64,000 bases of DNA. It comes from Paenibacillus humicola (GTDB lineage Bacteria; Bacillota; Bacilli; Paenibacillales; Paenibacillaceae). Numbering within the stretch: the first letter of the stretch is position 1; each line of letters begins with the position of its first letter. Below, in pieces: positions 1 to 9,110 of the stretch. The DNA lies in assembly GCF_028826105.1 (NCBI RefSeq), contig NZ_JAQGPL010000001.1, positions 2,692,501 through 2,756,500 of the forward strand, written 5' to 3'. The notes under the pieces are model-generated. The model had not been told where the DNA came from, ran no database searches, and worked only from the letters and a program-made list of their open reading frames with translations. Position numbers and translations under genes: made by a program.

Positions 1-1
1 A

Positions 2-781
2 CAGCGGCGTGCCGATCCGAATGAAGAGAGGCGGACGAACAGCTCAATCGTTGCCGATCCGAGAAGGCTGAGGCAGCGCGGTACGGCGGTCGGAGGAGGC
101 GAGAACGGAGCGGAGCTTGCTCCCGTTCTGCGCGAGTATGAGAAGGGTCATTACGGCCTGATGCGAAGCTGGCATATCGACGATAAAGGCAATTTGCCGG
201 ATATCCGGATGAACCGGAACGAGCCGGCTTTCGGCCAAGCGAAGACGCGAAATTACACCGCCAAAAATGCAGAGGATTTTCTGATGAAGCAGGGCGCTCC
301 GAGCGTCGTCATGGACGGCGTGCGGGATAAAGGGGTGCAGGGGGGCTTTCAGGAAACGGCCACCTCCGACAAACGTTCGCTGATTACGACCGAGCTCGGA
401 AGCTGGGTCGGAGGCGTCCCTTCGCAAAGCCGCGACGAAGAGGACGCGGAACGCCGGAAAGCCGCCAACAAGCTGAATTACGCCAAAAAGAAAATGTTCG
501 GCAGCGACAAGACGAACGTCAGGCTGCGGCCGCAGGGCTATGCCGAATATAACCTGATCGGAAGCTGGCGGGTGGTGTACGATTATGTCAATTTCAAATA
601 TTACATCACCGATCATTACCAGCGCTGGAAGCCGAGAGCGTATCCGGACAAGCAGTGCAATCCTTTCTTCGAGGTGCAAAATGTCGGCAGCGCGCAGCTG
701 TCCGTCGACGGCGAGATGGAGCTTTACCGCCTGCGTTACTGGGAAAACCGCCGGCGCGAAGGGCTGGATACGCTGGCGTGA
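2..781 (+). CDS. 3' end of an unrecognised protein, 5' part outside window
   Basis: The reading frame is open from base 2 to a TGA at 779-781, so the ATG at 161 is probably internal and the gene starts upstream of the window. About 259 residues are visible. The protein is hydrophilic, with many Arg, Asn and Asp residues, no membrane segment, and an aromatic-rich C-terminal third (residues around SWRVVYDYVNFKYYITDHY). I do not recognise the family. A C-terminal domain of a larger secreted or toxin-like protein is possible, because a small AT-rich membrane-protein gene follows, but nothing in the sequence proves it. A hairpin with a T-rich tail at 901-930 ends the transcript. Confidence 0.55.
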   Translation, partial: QRRADPNEERRTNSSIVADPRRLRQRGTAVGGGENGAELAPVLREYEKGHYGLMRSWHIDDKGNLPDIRMNRNEPAFGQAKTRNYTAKNAEDFLMKQGAPSVVMDGVRDKGVQGGFQETATSDKRSLITTELGSWVGGVPSQSRDEEDAERRKAANKLNYAKKKMFGSDKTNVRLRPQGYAEYNLIGSWRVVYDYVNFKYYITDHYQRWKPRAYPDKQCNPFFEVQNVGSAQLSVDGEMELYRLRYWENRRREGLDTLA

Positions 782-900
782 CGGAAGCGGAATGTGTATT
801 TCAGCTCATTCTGTACGTTGAGCCAGAAGTTTACGGATTTGTTTAGCAAATACGGACAGTGAAAAATCCATATTTATAATGAAGCCCATTCCTGTTACAG

Positions 901-930
901 AAGGAGTCCTGAAATGGACTCCTTTTCCTT
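901..930 (+). terminator. Intrinsic terminator
   Basis: A perfect 9-bp stem (AAGGAGTCC / GGACTCCTT) with a 6-base loop is followed by a T-rich stretch. It separates the partial gene at the left edge from the small AT-rich gene at 981. Confidence 0.8.
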
Positions 931-980
931 ATTAATGTAAGATTGTTGTAGCGATAGCTATTCTTGGGGAGGAGAGGGAT

Positions 981-1493
981 ATGAAAAAAACCATCAGTTT
1001 TGTTCTATTGATAATCACTTTAACAGTGCTCTGTATAATTGCAGCTGTGTCACTTTTTAGCGGCAAGCTTACAAAAAATGAAATGGAACATCAATTAGAA
1101 GGTAAGGATGATAAATTCCAAAAAGTACTCTATATTCGATTAGAAAAACCATACACGTATATCTTTTATAAAACCGATTCTCAGATTGGCCTTGCCATAC
1201 TTCATAAGGGTGGAATGAGTATTTATGGATATGCACCTATTTCCTCAAACAATGGTTTTACTTATGCTACAGGTGAGACTGATGATTTGTATATCGCCTT
1301 TGGAGCCGTACAAAATAAGCAAATTTCTCAGGTTTTAGTGAACGGCTCGATGTGCAACATAGCTAAAACCGATGAAGGGTATATATGGTACTACGTTCAA
1401 ACGACTCGATTTGTCTCCTTATCAATAGAAGCGTTAGATCGATCTGGAAGTGTAATTGAAAACCAAGTATTGTATAAAAAAGCAAATCCCTGA
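981..1493 (+). CDS. Small membrane-anchored hypothetical protein in AT-rich DNA
   Basis: 170 residues. The start is fixed by a strong GGGGAGGAGAGG ribosome binding site just upstream. Residues 4-26 form one hydrophobic segment after MKK, which fits an uncleaved signal anchor or a signal peptide without lipobox. The rest is a soluble, probably beta-rich domain outside the membrane. Codon use and base composition are clearly more AT-rich than the neighbouring genes, which suggests acquisition from another source. It sits alone after a terminator. I do not recognise the family. A role as an immunity protein for the preceding gene is only a guess from position. Confidence 0.6.
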   Translation: MKKTISFVLLIITLTVLCIIAAVSLFSGKLTKNEMEHQLEGKDDKFQKVLYIRLEKPYTYIFYKTDSQIGLAILHKGGMSIYGYAPISSNNGFTYATGETDDLYIAFGAVQNKQISQVLVNGSMCNIAKTDEGYIWYYVQTTRFVSLSIEALDRSGSVIENQVLYKKANP

Positions 1494-2069
1494 CATCTCA
1501 AAATTCATCTTTATCTAGTACTGGCAGCTGATACAGCTTTTTAGATTGGCCGATCTTGTAAGATTTTCGGGTCATTTAAATAAAACGACTACGATCTTTC
1601 TGGAAAATACTCATCTGCTCGGACTGCTGAGTCAGTGCCTGCCACAAACAACATCTGCCGTTTTTCTTGGGCTGCCGAAGTAGTTCCAAATCCTCATTTT
1701 TTGTTTTTGTTAGGTATGGCAATAAACCAAACAAAAAAATAATAAATGTGACCTTTACAAACAAAATATACCCGAATTCGCTAATTCCCGCAGCGCGGAA
1801 GGAAGCGCTTTATCCTCTAATTTATGCAGATTTTATACGCGAAACGCGCATTTGAAACGGCAAATTGAAATTAGTTCCAACAACTCAATTTTGTTTTTCC
1901 ATTCTATGCTAAAATACCAAACAAACGAATAAAATAAGATTACGCATTTGCAGCCTCGTTCCTAAAAGACCCGCTCCGCCGCATGCCGCCGATGCTAACA
2001 GGACGCCCCGCAATTTTCATATGCGCAAGCAGACGTAGGATCACCATTCCAGAAAAAGGAGCTGGCACG
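1494..2069. other. AT-rich gene-free stretch upstream of the ABC operon
   Basis: No convincing gene is present. Two short overlapping frames on opposite strands (1576-1764 minus, 1667-1855 plus) lack ribosome binding sites and recognisable content. The left two thirds are AT-rich like the preceding gene. The right end probably holds the promoter and leader of the ABC importer operon. Confidence 0.6.
1907..1915 (+). promoter_or_regulatory. Possible extended -10 promoter for the ABC importer operon
   Basis: TGCTAAAAT matches an extended -10 (TGN + TAAAAT), about 155 bases before the operon's first start codon. No good -35 is visible, so the call is tentative. Confidence 0.35.
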
Positions 2070-4079
2070 ATGTTGTCGAGGAAAATGACAGCGCTTTCGT
2101 TAACGGCCGTTATGCTCACGGCGGGACTGCTGTCCGGCTGCTCGCCGAAGCAGGCGGGCGACCGGAGCGTAGTGACCGTGGCGGAGCCGGCAATGACCAG
2201 TCTCGACCCCCATGCCTGGCAGGCCCAGATACTCGTGGATCAGGGGACCATTCTTGAAGGCTTGGTCGGCTACGACACCAATCTGAATCTGGTGCCGAAG
2301 GTGGCGGAGCGCTGGACGGAATCGAAGGACGGCCTGACCTGGACGTTTTACCTGCGTAAGGACGCGAAGTGGAGCAACGGGGAACCGGTGACGGCAAAGG
2401 ACTTCTATTACGCCTGGATGCGGTTCATGGGGCCGGAAAACACGCAGGCGCCGACGTGGGAAAGCTTCATGCAGTTTGTCGTAAACGGGAGCAACTACCA
2501 TAACGGGGCGGTGCCGGCGGATCAGGTCGGGTTGAAGGTGGTCAATCCGTACGAAATCCGCATCACGCTGGCGCGTCCGCACCCGTCGCTGCTCGGCTGG
2601 TTCGCGCTGTCGTCGTCGATGCCGCTGTATCAGCCGGTGGTCGACAAGCATCCGAACGATTGGTTCATGCCGCAGTATTTTGTCGGCAACGGGCCTTACG
2701 TGGTCCGCAAGTTCGTGCCGAACGGCACGCTCGACCTCGTCCGAAATGAGAAGTACGCAGGGAACCCGAGCGGGTTCAATGTCGGCAACGTGAAGGAAAT
2801 CAAAATCATTCCGACGCCGTCGACGCCGGTGCAGACCTATATGGCCGGCCAGCTTGATATGGCGCCGATTTCAAACCCGTCCGACTATGTGTTCCTGCGC
2901 AAAAAAATGCCCGATGTGGTCCACGAAACGCCGAACTTTCAAGTGCAGGGGCTTACTTTCGATAAAGCGCTGGAGAAGTCTCCGCTTGACGATGAGCGCG
3001 TGCGCAAAGCGATCGCGATGGTCATCGACCGGTCGATTATCGCGAATAAAGTCATGAACGGCATGGTTCTTCCGACCGACGTCTTCGGCCCGCCCGACTG
3101 GCCGAGCGCCAAATTTCAGAAGGGGATTCCGAGGGACGTGGATCAGGCGAAAAAGCTGCTGGCCGATGCGGGCTATCCCGGAGGCAAAGGCATGCCGACG
3201 ATCCATATTTATACGCCGGCCGTCGGCGACCCGCAGGTGCTTGCGGCGGTATCCGCGGCCGACCAGCTGAAAAATACGCTGGGCATCAACGCCGTCATCG
3301 AGCCTACGACCGGCTCGCTTTTCGGCGATATCATCTGGGGAGGCTACCATCAGGACGTCAAGCCCGGTTTCTTCATGTCCAACGGGGTCGTCAACTGGTG
3401 GGATTCGTCCAACATGGACCTGCAAACCTTCGAGGCGTACGCCTACAGTCTTCCGCCGGAATGGCGGCAGTACGTCGCGAAAGCGAGCATTGCGACCAAC
3501 AATCCCTATTCCGTGACCAAATACGGAAGTCCCGACGACGAGAAGAAGGGCATTCAGGAAGCCGACTGGAAACCGCTGCAGGACGCATTCGAAAAAGACA
3601 ACGCTTTCCTCGTTCAATACGCCGCTTCCCAGACCGATCCGGCGTACCGGGATTCGCTCACTCCGCTTCCGAGCAACGCGGAGGTGTGGCAGGGCTATCT
3701 CGACGCCTGGAAAAATGCGAAGACCGATAAAGATAAGCATACGGCATGGGTGAACGCGTGGAATTTTATCGGGAACGCCACCGGTCTCGACATGCAGGTG
3801 TGGCAGGACCAGCACCGTCCGGACTACGCCAAGCAGTGGAATATATTGTCCGCACGCCAGGCGGCAAGCGATCTCGATAAAGCGCCGGAGATCGCCGGGC
3901 AGCTGGCGCAGTCGATTATCGACAGCGGCTGGGCCGTTCCGCTGTACGCGCCGAAGGACATCTATATTACGAGGCCGTGGATCAGCAACGTCGTCTTCAA
4001 CAAATTTTCGTTCGGCAACTTCTTCCAGCTGCAGTACCTGACCGTGAAGGACGATGCCGCCGCGGCCAAAGGAAAGTAA
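2070..4079 (+). CDS. ABC importer solute-binding lipoprotein, oligopeptide/dipeptide family
   Basis: 669 residues from the ATG at 2070, chosen because AAAAAGGAG lies directly upstream; an in-frame ATG at 1983 lacks such a site. A signal peptide ends in the lipobox LLSGC, so Cys24 should be lipid-modified and the protein tethered outside the membrane. The mature part has the family-5 binding-protein pattern: an N-terminal DPH region, then a segment like TWTFYLRKDAKWSNGEPVTA. It is longer than the usual 530-600 residues, with extra sequence around residues 470-580. It opens an operon with two permeases and two ATPases. The ligand could be a peptide, nickel or another small solute; the sequence does not decide. 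Confidence 0.92.
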   Translation: MLSRKMTALSLTAVMLTAGLLSGCSPKQAGDRSVVTVAEPAMTSLDPHAWQAQILVDQGTILEGLVGYDTNLNLVPKVAERWTESKDGLTWTFYLRKDAKWSNGEPVTAKDFYYAWMRFMGPENTQAPTWESFMQFVVNGSNYHNGAVPADQVGLKVVNPYEIRITLARPHPSLLGWFALSSSMPLYQPVVDKHPNDWFMPQYFVGNGPYVVRKFVPNGTLDLVRNEKYAGNPSGFNVGNVKEIKIIPTPSTPVQTYMAGQLDMAPISNPSDYVFLRKKMPDVVHETPNFQVQGLTFDKALEKSPLDDERVRKAIAMVIDRSIIANKVMNGMVLPTDVFGPPDWPSAKFQKGIPRDVDQAKKLLADAGYPGGKGMPTIHIYTPAVGDPQVLAAVSAADQLKNTLGINAVIEPTTGSLFGDIIWGGYHQDVKPGFFMSNGVVNWWDSSNMDLQTFEAYAYSLPPEWRQYVAKASIATNNPYSVTKYGSPDDEKKGIQEADWKPLQDAFEKDNAFLVQYAASQTDPAYRDSLTPLPSNAEVWQGYLDAWKNAKTDKDKHTAWVNAWNFIGNATGLDMQVWQDQHRPDYAKQWNILSARQAASDLDKAPEIAGQLAQSIIDSGWAVPLYAPKDIYITRPWISNVVFNKFSFGNFFQLQYLTVKDDAAAAKGK

Positions 4080-4104
4080 TTTCAGACGAAAAGAGGCGTT
4101 TTCC

Positions 4105-5070
4105 ATGCAGTTGTCCGGATTTCTGGTTAAACGGCTCCTGGCGATCGCGATAACGACCTGCGTCATTATCGCGCTGTCTTATACGCTGATGTATTACGCT
4201 CCCGGCAGCTTTTTCGACCAGCAGCTCGTCGCCCAGCAGACGGGGGCCTTGTCCGCCGCGAATCCGCAGGCCTACCAGGACCTGATGAAGCAGTGGGAGG
4301 AGCGATACGGGCTGGATAAACCGCTCTACGAGCAGATTTACCTGTATATCGTGCACTCGTTCTCGCTTAACTTCGGCACGTCCTTTCAAAACTCGACGAC
4401 GCCCATCATGAATACGTTAAAGACGGCGTTTCCCATCAGCGTGTTTCTCGCCATCGGCTCGACCTTCATCGCCGCACTGATCGGGATTCCGCTCGGCATC
4501 TTCGCCGCTATCCGCCGCAACAGCTGGGTCGATTACTGCCTGACGACGCTGTCCCTTGGCGGCCAGGCGATACCGCCGTACGTCATCGCCGTTTTTCTGA
4601 TGCTGATCTTCGGCGTGTTCTGGCCGGTTCTGCCCATTAACGGGTGGGGGACCGCTCAACAGACCGTTCTCCCCCTGATCGCGCTCGCCATCGGCAACAT
4701 CGGCGCGATTACGCAGTATATGCGCAGCAGCCTGATCGATACGCTGAACCAGGATTACATCCGGACGGCGAAAGCGAAAGGCGTGCCGGAAGGGGCGCTT
4801 ATCCGGAAGCATGCGCTGCGCAACTCGCTCGTCGCCCTGGTGACGATCGTCGGGCCGCAGATCGCTTTTACCGTCGTCGGCGCGACCTGGATCGAGAACC
4901 TGTTTTCCATACCCGGCCTCGGCACCATGCTCGGCAACGCCTTCCAGGCGAACGACTATCCGCTGGCGGTGACCTCGATTTTCATTTTATCGCTGCTGGT
5001 GATGCTCATGAGTCTGCTCGTCGATATCGTCTACAGCCTGTTGGATCCTCGCGTGAAGCTGGGGTCGTAA
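4105..5070 (+). CDS. ABC importer permease, OppB/DppB type
   Basis: 321 residues from the ATG at 4105, preceded by AAGAGG. An in-frame ATG at 4054 would overlap the upstream gene and adds a hydrophilic tail, so it is less likely. The N-terminal anchor near residues 8-28 is followed by an external segment and a block of about five transmembrane helices. The EAA-type loop that contacts the ATPases is visible around DYIRTAKAKGVPEGALIRKH. The protein pairs with the next gene to form the membrane channel of the importer. It lies 25 bases after the binding-protein gene in the same operon. Confidence 0.93.
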   Translation: MQLSGFLVKRLLAIAITTCVIIALSYTLMYYAPGSFFDQQLVAQQTGALSAANPQAYQDLMKQWEERYGLDKPLYEQIYLYIVHSFSLNFGTSFQNSTTPIMNTLKTAFPISVFLAIGSTFIAALIGIPLGIFAAIRRNSWVDYCLTTLSLGGQAIPPYVIAVFLMLIFGVFWPVLPINGWGTAQQTVLPLIALAIGNIGAITQYMRSSLIDTLNQDYIRTAKAKGVPEGALIRKHALRNSLVALVTIVGPQIAFTVVGATWIENLFSIPGLGTMLGNAFQANDYPLAVTSIFILSLLVMLMSLLVDIVYSLLDPRVKLGS

Positions 5071-5106
5071 GCCTGCAACAATTTTGGAAACAAAGGAGGA
5101 GCTCAC

Positions 5107-5997
5107 GTGAGTACAGCCCAAAGCATTGCGGGGGTCCAGACGATCCCGGAGCGGAAAATAACGCGCGGATCGCTGGCATGGCGGCGGTTCTCGAAGAACC
5201 GTCTGGCGGTTGTGGGATTGGTGTGGGTGGCCATTGTACTGGTCATTGCGGTCATCGGGCCGCTGATCGCGCCGTACGGCTACGAACAGGCGAATTATAT
5301 CCACGCGAACGAGGCGCCGAGCTGGAGCTTTCCGTTCGGCACGGACAGCCTCGGCCACGATATGTTCAGCGAAATTATTTACAGCATCCGGTTCGCCTGC
5401 GTCATTGCAATCGGGGCGACGGCCGTCGCGTTCGTCATCGGCGCGGTGCTCGGACTCTGGGCCGGCTTCGCCGGTAGGGTGACGGACAATATCATCATGC
5501 GGCTCGTCGATCTGATGTTTGCGTTTCCGTCTTATTTCCTGAACCTGATCCTGGTTGTGTCGCTGGGCCGGGGGCTGTTCCCGATTTTCCTCTCGATCGG
5601 CATTACCCAGTGGGCGGGCCATGCGCGGCTGATCCGCGGGCTGGTGCTGACGCTGAAAAACGGGGAAATGGTGGAAGCCGCCCGCTCGCTCGGCGCGACC
5701 CGGTTTCATATCGCCCGGCACTACCTGCTGCCGAACATTATCGGAAGCGTTATCGTGTCGCTGTCGTTCAGCCTGCCGACGGCCATGACGCTGGACGCCG
5801 CGCTGAGCGTCGTCGGGCTCGGCCTGCAGCCGCCGATGCCAAGCTTCGGTAACCTGATGACCGCGGGCGGGCAAAATATTCTCGGATTTCCGTGGATGCT
5901 TTATTTTCCCGCCGGCGTGTTCGCGCTGACGCTGCTGTCGTTCCTGTTCGTCGGTAACGGCCTGCAGCTGGCACTCAACCCGAAAGGAGATGCGTAA
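5107..5997 (+). CDS. ABC importer permease, OppC/DppC type
   Basis: 296 residues from a GTG start at 5107, fixed by AAAGGAGGA about seven bases upstream. The N-terminal cytosolic tail contains the OppC-N pattern WRRFSKNRLAVVGLVWVA, followed by the first membrane helix. The GTDSLGHDMFS segment typical of DppC/OppC is present. The EAA loop is seen near GEMVEAARSLGATRFHIARH. It forms the second half of the membrane channel with the permease encoded just upstream. Confidence 0.93.
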   Translation: MSTAQSIAGVQTIPERKITRGSLAWRRFSKNRLAVVGLVWVAIVLVIAVIGPLIAPYGYEQANYIHANEAPSWSFPFGTDSLGHDMFSEIIYSIRFACVIAIGATAVAFVIGAVLGLWAGFAGRVTDNIIMRLVDLMFAFPSYFLNLILVVSLGRGLFPIFLSIGITQWAGHARLIRGLVLTLKNGEMVEAARSLGATRFHIARHYLLPNIIGSVIVSLSFSLPTAMTLDAALSVVGLGLQPPMPSFGNLMTAGGQNILGFPWMLYFPAGVFALTLLSFLFVGNGLQLALNPKGDA

Positions 5998-5999
5998 GC

Positions 6000-6983
6000 A
6001 TGGCGCCTTTGCTCGAGGTTCGAAATCTGCACGCAGCGTTTGACCGGCCGGGCGGCAAAGTGTACGCCGTGAACGGCGTCGATTTTGCGGTGGAGCCCGG
6101 CGAAACGCTCGGCATCGTCGGCGAAAGCGGATCGGGGAAATCCGTATCCATCCTGTCGCTGCTCGGTCTGATCGGCACGAACGGCCGCGTCACCGGGGGG
6201 CAGGCTTTGTTCGAGGGCAGGGACCTTCTCGCATTATCGAAAAGGGAGCTGCGGGCGCTGCGCGGCCGGGAAATCGGCGTCGTATTCCAGGATCCGATGA
6301 CAAGCCTGAATCCGATTCAGCGCATCGGCGACCAGATTGCGGAGGCGATGCTCGTTCACCGGCTGTGCAGCAAGGAGGAAGCGTATAAGCGCACGTTGGC
6401 GCTGCTTGAGGAGGTCGGCATCCCCGATCCGAAAAGCCGGTACCGGAGCTATCCGCACGAGTTTTCCGGCGGCATGCGCCAGCGGGTCATGATTGCGATC
6501 GCGCTGGCCTGCCAGCCCAAGCTGCTGATCGCCGACGAACCGACGACCGCGCTCGACGTGACCGTGCAGATGCAGGTGCTGGCGGTGCTGCGCAAAGCGC
6601 GGGAGAGACGGCGGATGAGCACCATCATCATTACCCACGATTTCGGCGTTGCCACAAATTTCTGCGACCGGATCGTCGTGCTGTACGGAGGCAAAGTGAT
6701 GGAGAGCGCAACCGCCGAGCAGTTTATCCGCCACTCGGTTCACCCGTACAGCACCGGTCTGAAGTCGTCGATTCTCGAAATCGGGAGCAAAAACCGCAAA
6801 CTTGTACCGATTCCCGGCCAATCCGCAGTGGCGATACTGCCGCCGTCGGGCTGTCCGTTCGCGCCGCGCTGCTCGAAAGCGATCGAGCCGTGCCGCCGCG
6901 ATATTCCCGAGCTCACAACGGTCGACATGAACCATTCGGTGGCCTGCCACCGCGCGGAAGAGGTGATCAACCATGTCATCTGA
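6000..6983 (+). CDS. ABC importer ATPase, OppD/DppD type
   Basis: 327 residues. Walker A is GESGSGKS (around residues 41-48), the Q-loop is FQDPMTSLNP, the signature is FSGGMRQR and Walker B is LLIADEPT, so all nucleotide-binding elements are intact. The C-terminal oligopeptide-transporter region carries the spaced cysteines seen in this family (CPFAPRCSKAIEPC, then C near the end), which in some members bind an iron-sulfur cluster. The gene starts two bases after the permease gene and overlaps the next ATPase by 11 bases, which points to translational coupling. Confidence 0.94.
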   Translation: MAPLLEVRNLHAAFDRPGGKVYAVNGVDFAVEPGETLGIVGESGSGKSVSILSLLGLIGTNGRVTGGQALFEGRDLLALSKRELRALRGREIGVVFQDPMTSLNPIQRIGDQIAEAMLVHRLCSKEEAYKRTLALLEEVGIPDPKSRYRSYPHEFSGGMRQRVMIAIALACQPKLLIADEPTTALDVTVQMQVLAVLRKARERRRMSTIIITHDFGVATNFCDRIVVLYGGKVMESATAEQFIRHSVHPYSTGLKSSILEIGSKNRKLVPIPGQSAVAILPPSGCPFAPRCSKAIEPCRRDIPELTTVDMNHSVACHRAEEVINHVI

Positions 6984-7926
6984 GGAGCTCCTCGTCGTGA
7001 ACGGCATCAAGAAGATGTTCAACGTCTCCGGCAAAACGCTGAAGGCGGTAGACAATGTATCCTTCCGCATCCCCCGCGGCAAAACGCTCGGGCTCGTCGG
7101 CGAGAGCGGCTCGGGCAAATCGACCGTGGGCCGCACGGTACTGCGGCTTCTCGAGCCGGACGGGGGAAGCATCCGGTTCGACGGGGAAGAGCTTACGAAG
7201 CTGCCCGGCGAAGCGCTGCGGAAGAAACGCCAGCAGATGCAGATGATTTTCCAAAACCCGTTGTCGGCGCTCAATCCGCGCATGTCGGTCGGACGTATTA
7301 TTCAGGATCCGATGATCATCCATAAAATGGGGACGAAGAAGGAGCAGCTGAAACGGGTCGACGAGCTGCTCGAGCGCGTCGGGCTTCCGCTGTCCGTGGC
7401 GGACGCTTATCCGACCGAGCTGTCCGGCGGACAGCAGCAGCGGGTCGGCATCGCGCGGGCGCTGGCCCTGCAGCCGAAGCTGATCGTTTGCGACGAAGCC
7501 GTTTCCGCGCTCGACGTGTCGATCCAGCTGCAGATCATTATGCTGCTTCAGGAGCTGCAGCAGGAGTTCAATTTGACCTCCATCTTCATTTCCCACAATT
7601 TGGCTGTGGTCGAATATTTGAGTGACGAAGTGGCCGTTATGTATTTGGGCGAAATCGTGGAAAACGGGCCGGTCGAGGAAGTTTTCGCGAACCCGCAGCA
7701 TCCGTATACCCGCGTTTTAATGGATTCCGTATTGAAAATTCCAGAGTCCGGCGTTAAGCGGGAAATGGTCGAAATCCGCGGGGAAATGCCGTCGCCGCTG
7801 AACCCCCCTTCCGGCTGCGCCTTTCATCCGCGCTGCCCGCTGGCGACCGAGAAGTGCCGCTCGCAGAAGCCGGAGAAGCGGTTGATCCGGCCGGGTCACG
7901 AGGCGGCTTGTCATTTTGCCGGGTAA
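6973..7926 (+). CDS. ABC importer ATPase, OppF/DppF type
   Basis: 317 residues. Walker A is GESGSGKS, the Q-loop FQNPLSALNP, the signature LSGGQQQR and Walker B LIVCDEAVSALD, where the usual P-T after DE is replaced by A-V, as is frequent in OppF. The C-terminal region has the family's cysteine motif (CAFHPRCPLATEKC). It is the second ATPase of the importer and the last gene of the five-gene operon. No clear terminator follows; the gap holds two copies of a 32-bp repeat. Confidence 0.94.
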   Translation: MSSEELLVVNGIKKMFNVSGKTLKAVDNVSFRIPRGKTLGLVGESGSGKSTVGRTVLRLLEPDGGSIRFDGEELTKLPGEALRKKRQQMQMIFQNPLSALNPRMSVGRIIQDPMIIHKMGTKKEQLKRVDELLERVGLPLSVADAYPTELSGGQQQRVGIARALALQPKLIVCDEAVSALDVSIQLQIIMLLQELQQEFNLTSIFISHNLAVVEYLSDEVAVMYLGEIVENGPVEEVFANPQHPYTRVLMDSVLKIPESGVKREMVEIRGEMPSPLNPPSGCAFHPRCPLATEKCRSQKPEKRLIRPGHEAACHFAG

Positions 7927-7988
7927 GCGAAAGGTCCGATAAGGGCGTTTTTTCAGCGGAAGGGGCCGAATCGGCAGGTTTGCCGGAA

Positions 7989-8052
7989 TACGGCGGGTTT
8001 TTCGGCCGCGGTAACACTGATACGGCAGGCTAATCGGCCGCGGTAACAGGGC
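7989..8052. repeat. Two tandem copies of a 32-bp imperfect repeat
   Basis: Copies at 7989-8020 and 8021-8052 share TACGGC, then CGGCCGCGGTAACA at identical spacing, with differences in the middle and at the last bases. A degenerate partial copy may precede them. The array lies in the gap between the importer operon and the dioxygenase gene. Confidence 0.7.
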
Positions 8053-8186
8053 TGCCTGCGGCTTTATAATCGATACTAATTTCCGGTTGAGCAAGAAGGA
8101 AACGGCACTGACTCCAACGAACAGGGATACAGGGCGTTTTTTCCAAAATCAAAGGTACCGGGAATGAGAACGGAGGAGCCATACGA

Positions 8187-8942
8187 ATGAAACTGACTTA
8201 CGAACAGCGGGAGCATTTGCTGGAGCACGGCTACGTCAAGCTGCCGGGCGTTGTTCCGAAGCTGATGGTGGACGAGGCCGTCAAGGCGATCAATCATTCC
8301 GTCGGAGAAGGGATGGACACCGAGCGGATGCCGATTTTTAGGTCGCAGTCGTATTGCCCGGAGCTGCAGCGGGATCCGGTCATTACGGGTCTGCTGAACA
8401 AGACGCCGATTTGGGAGCTGGCCGAATCCGTCATCGGGGAAGGCAAGCTGAAGCCGGCAGGCGCCGGCCAGATCGCGCTTCGGTTTCCGGCAGCGGCCGA
8501 GCTGAATTCGCTGCGGACCGGTTATCACCTGGACGGCATGCATTCCCCGAACAACGGCGTCCCCAAGGGCGTCATCGCCAATTTCACCGCCCTCGTCGGG
8601 GTGTTTCTGAGCGATCTGCCGAAGCCGAATGCGGGAAATTTCACGGTGTGGCCGGGCACGCACCGGCTGTTTGAAGCCTATTTCCGCGAGCACGGACCGG
8701 ATGCCTTGTTAAACGGGATGCCGCCCGTTCCGATGCCGGAGCCGGTGCAGATTACGGGACAGGCCGGGGACGCGGTGCTGGTCCATTACCAGGTGGCGCA
8801 CGGGATCGGTCCCAACGTGTCGCCGAATATCCGGTATGCCTGCTTCTTCCGATTGAAGCATGTCGATCACGATCTGGACTGGCGCGCCCCGATGCGTAAT
8901 ATATGGCTGCACTGGCCGGGCATTCAATCGCTCGGACGGTAA
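8187..8942 (+). CDS. PhyH-family Fe(II)/2-oxoglutarate-dependent dioxygenase
   Basis: 251 residues, with GGAGGAG eight bases upstream of the ATG. The iron ligands of the phytanoyl-CoA dioxygenase fold are visible: H and D in YHLDGM around residues 113-115, and the distal His in VAHGIGPN. The 2-oxoglutarate-binding Arg is probably the one in PNIRYACFF. The enzyme should hydroxylate or oxidatively modify a small organic substrate in the cytosol; the substrate cannot be read from the sequence. It follows the peptide-type importer after 260 bases and ends at a good terminator, so a functional link with the transporter is possible but not shown. Confidence 0.85.
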   Translation: MKLTYEQREHLLEHGYVKLPGVVPKLMVDEAVKAINHSVGEGMDTERMPIFRSQSYCPELQRDPVITGLLNKTPIWELAESVIGEGKLKPAGAGQIALRFPAAAELNSLRTGYHLDGMHSPNNGVPKGVIANFTALVGVFLSDLPKPNAGNFTVWPGTHRLFEAYFREHGPDALLNGMPPVPMPEPVQITGQAGDAVLVHYQVAHGIGPNVSPNIRYACFFRLKHVDHDLDWRAPMRNIWLHWPGIQSLGR

Positions 8943-8952
8943 AGCGCGACAA

Positions 8953-8985
8953 GGAGCAGACGCTGCGGCGTTCTGCTCTTTTTTG
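8953..8985 (+). terminator. Intrinsic terminator after the dioxygenase gene
   Basis: GAGCAGACGC pairs with GCGTTCTGCTC (one bulged base) around a short loop and is followed by six T. Confidence 0.85.
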
Positions 8986-9110
8986 CCGGCTTTAGGCACC
9001 TGCCGCACGCCGGCGTTGGCGCTTGCCGGCTTTGGCTCTTTTATGAAGCACGGTTATTTGATATCATTGGAAGAACCTGTAATGATTTTGATGGAGCCTG
9101 GAGGAATCCG

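Noticed and set aside
1576..1855. Two short overlapping frames in the AT-rich region on opposite strands.
   Set aside because: No ribosome sites, no recognisable content; chance frames or decayed sequence.
2871..4166. Long open frame on the minus strand across the binding-protein gene (431 codons).
   Set aside because: Composition and lack of a ribosome site; the plus strand encodes a clear lipoprotein of a complete operon. A shadow of GC-rich codon bias.
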